From contig USNX01000072.1 of NCBI GenBank assembly GCA_900556205.1, positions 1-6,752 of the forward strand: a DNA stretch of 6,752 bases, read 5' to 3'. A program made the translations under genes and the position numbers. The notes below the pieces were generated by a model that saw only the letters and a list, made by a program, of their open reading frames with translations, was not told the origin of the DNA and did no database searches. The DNA is from an uncultured Collinsella sp. Its GTDB lineage: Bacteria; Actinomycetota; Coriobacteriia; Coriobacteriales; Coriobacteriaceae. Below, one piece after another: positions 5,734 through 6,752 of this stretch. The first letter of the stretch is position 1. Each line of letters opens with the position of its first letter.

Positions 5734-6752
5734 TGGCAGACGAGACCAAAACTCAGATTCCCAAGCCCACCCGCCAGCGTGGTCCCATGGGCCGCATGGG
5801 TGGCATGCGCCGTGGCGAAAAGGCCAAGGACTTTAAGGGCACCATGAGGCAGCTGCTCGGCTATATCGGCCAGCACAAGATTGCCGTGTTTGCCGCCGTC
5901 GCCTTTGCCGTGTGCTCGGTCATCTTTAACATTGTGGGGCCCAAGGTGCTCGGCCAGGTTACCACCAAACTGTTCGAGGGCCTGGTTGCCAAGGTCAACG
6001 GTACCGGCGACGTTGACTTTGACTGGATCGCCAAGACGCTCGGCTTTTTGCTCTGCCTGTATCTGGCGAGCTCTGTCTGCAGCCTCATCCAGGGCTGGCT
6101 CATGACCGGCGTCACGCAAAAGATTTGTTATCGCATGCGCAAGGAGATCGCCGCCAAGATCGCCGTCGTACCAATGAGCTACTTTAACGGACACAGCAAG
6201 GGCGACGTGCTCAGCCGCATCACCAACGATGTCGATACGCTCGGCCAGTCGCTCAACCAGAGCGTGACGCAGCTTATCACGTCGGTGACGCAGATTATCG
6301 GCGTGCTCGTCATGATGCTTTCGATCAGCCTGCCGCTTACCGGCGTCACCGTGCTCACACTGCCGGCCGCCGCGATTATCCTGACCGTGATGATTCACTT
6401 CTCGCAGCCGTACTTCCGCGAGCAACAGCAAGTCCTGGGCGCCGTCAACGGCATTATCGAGGAGGATTTTGCCGGCCAGAACGTTATTCAGGTGTTCGAC
6501 CGCGCCGAGGCCTCAATCGAAGAGTTCGACCGTCAAAACGACCGCCTGTTTATTAGCGGCTGGCGCTCGCAGTTCCTCTCGGGCCTGATGATGCCGCTCA
6601 TGAGCCTGGTGGGCAACATGGGCTACGTGGGCGTCGTTGTGGTGGGCGCGCAGCTGGCGCTGACCGGCAACGCCACGCCCGGCGACATCCAGAGTTTTAT
6701 CCAGTACGTGCGCAACTTTACGCAGCCCGTTCAGCAGCTGGGCAACGTGAGC
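5733..6752 (+). CDS. ABC exporter half-transporter, partner subunit (TM288-like), partial
   Basis: An open frame of 340 codons with no stop, running off the right edge; only the N-terminal extension and most of the membrane domain are present. Residues 1-45 form a basic, Gly-, Met- and Pro-rich cytoplasmic extension (RMGGMRRGEKAKDF region). Membrane helices follow at about 48-70, 101-121, 177-200 and 205-224, with another near 287-310. The intracellular part carries exporter-type sequences: YFNGHSKGDVLSRITNDVDTL (150-170) and the ENV-like GQNVIQVFDR (248-257). The first extracellular loop is only about 30 residues, in contrast to the neighbouring subunit. The ATPase domain is outside the window, so the expected consensus Glu and His cannot be confirmed. 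ATG start with AAGGAGG, one-base overlap (TAATG) with the first exporter gene. Heterodimer formation is inferred from the pairing and from the degenerate site in the other half. Confidence 0.92.
   Translation, partial: MADETKTQIPKPTRQRGPMGRMGGMRRGEKAKDFKGTMRQLLGYIGQHKIAVFAAVAFAVCSVIFNIVGPKVLGQVTTKLFEGLVAKVNGTGDVDFDWIAKTLGFLLCLYLASSVCSLIQGWLMTGVTQKICYRMRKEIAAKIAVVPMSYFNGHSKGDVLSRITNDVDTLGQSLNQSVTQLITSVTQIIGVLVMMLSISLPLTGVTVLTLPAAAIILTVMIHFSQPYFREQQQVLGAVNGIIEEDFAGQNVIQVFDRAEASIEEFDRQNDRLFISGWRSQFLSGLMMPLMSLVGNMGYVGVVVVGAQLALTGNATPGDIQSFIQYVRNFTQPVQQLGNVS

Noticed and set aside
5730..6431. 233-codon minus-strand frame opposite the second exporter gene
   Set aside because: It is antisense to a clear exporter membrane domain, with the same composition artefact of His- and Asp-rich sequence.
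1..6752. CRISPR array, tRNA or rRNA gene, insertion sequence or phage attachment site
   Set aside because: No regularly spaced repeats, cloverleaf-like sequence, rRNA-like blocks, transposase motifs or terminal inverted repeats were seen on either strand.

Overview
The window looks like chromosomal DNA of a gut-type anaerobic Actinobacterium, probably a Coriobacteriia member close to Collinsella. The reading frames are GC-rich and strongly prefer G or C at third codon positions, while the gaps between genes are AT-rich. Pyruvate formate-lyase points to anaerobic mixed-acid fermentation. The genus is inferred from general protein character and gene content, not proven.

Layout from left to right. 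The 5' end of a pyruvate formate-lyase gene (pflB) lies on the minus strand at 1-324 and runs off the left edge. A 466-base AT-rich gap follows. It holds the upstream region of pflB and a strong GC-rich hairpin (719-752) downstream of the next gene. At 791-1810 (minus) is a 2-keto-3-deoxygluconate permease of the KdgT family. A 108-base spacer with a hairpin separates it from a short-chain dehydrogenase at 1919-2668 (minus). These two genes read in the same direction and probably form a small sugar-acid catabolism operon, with the dehydrogenase first. Its likely promoter has a perfect TATAAT at 2730-2735 and a 20-bp inverted repeat where the -35 box should be.

A 252-base divergent intergenic region (2669-2920) separates that operon from a plus-strand operon: a MarR-family regulator (2921-3370), a degenerate-site ABC exporter half (3367-5733) and its partner (5733 to beyond the right edge). 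The three plus-strand genes overlap by 4 and 1 bases, so translation is probably coupled. The exporter halves fit the TM287/TM288-type heterodimer. The first carries Asp instead of the catalytic Glu and Gln instead of the switch His. The second should supply the consensus residues, but its nucleotide-binding domain lies outside the window. The arrangement suggests a MarR-controlled efflux system.

Nothing here proves a new system. The most interesting points are the roughly 200-residue, Met-rich extracellular insertion in the first exporter half; a 9-bp perfect inverted repeat that would fold the marR start codon and Shine-Dalgarno into a hairpin; the inverted repeat on the dehydrogenase promoter; and the two mutually exclusive hairpins between the dehydrogenase and the permease.
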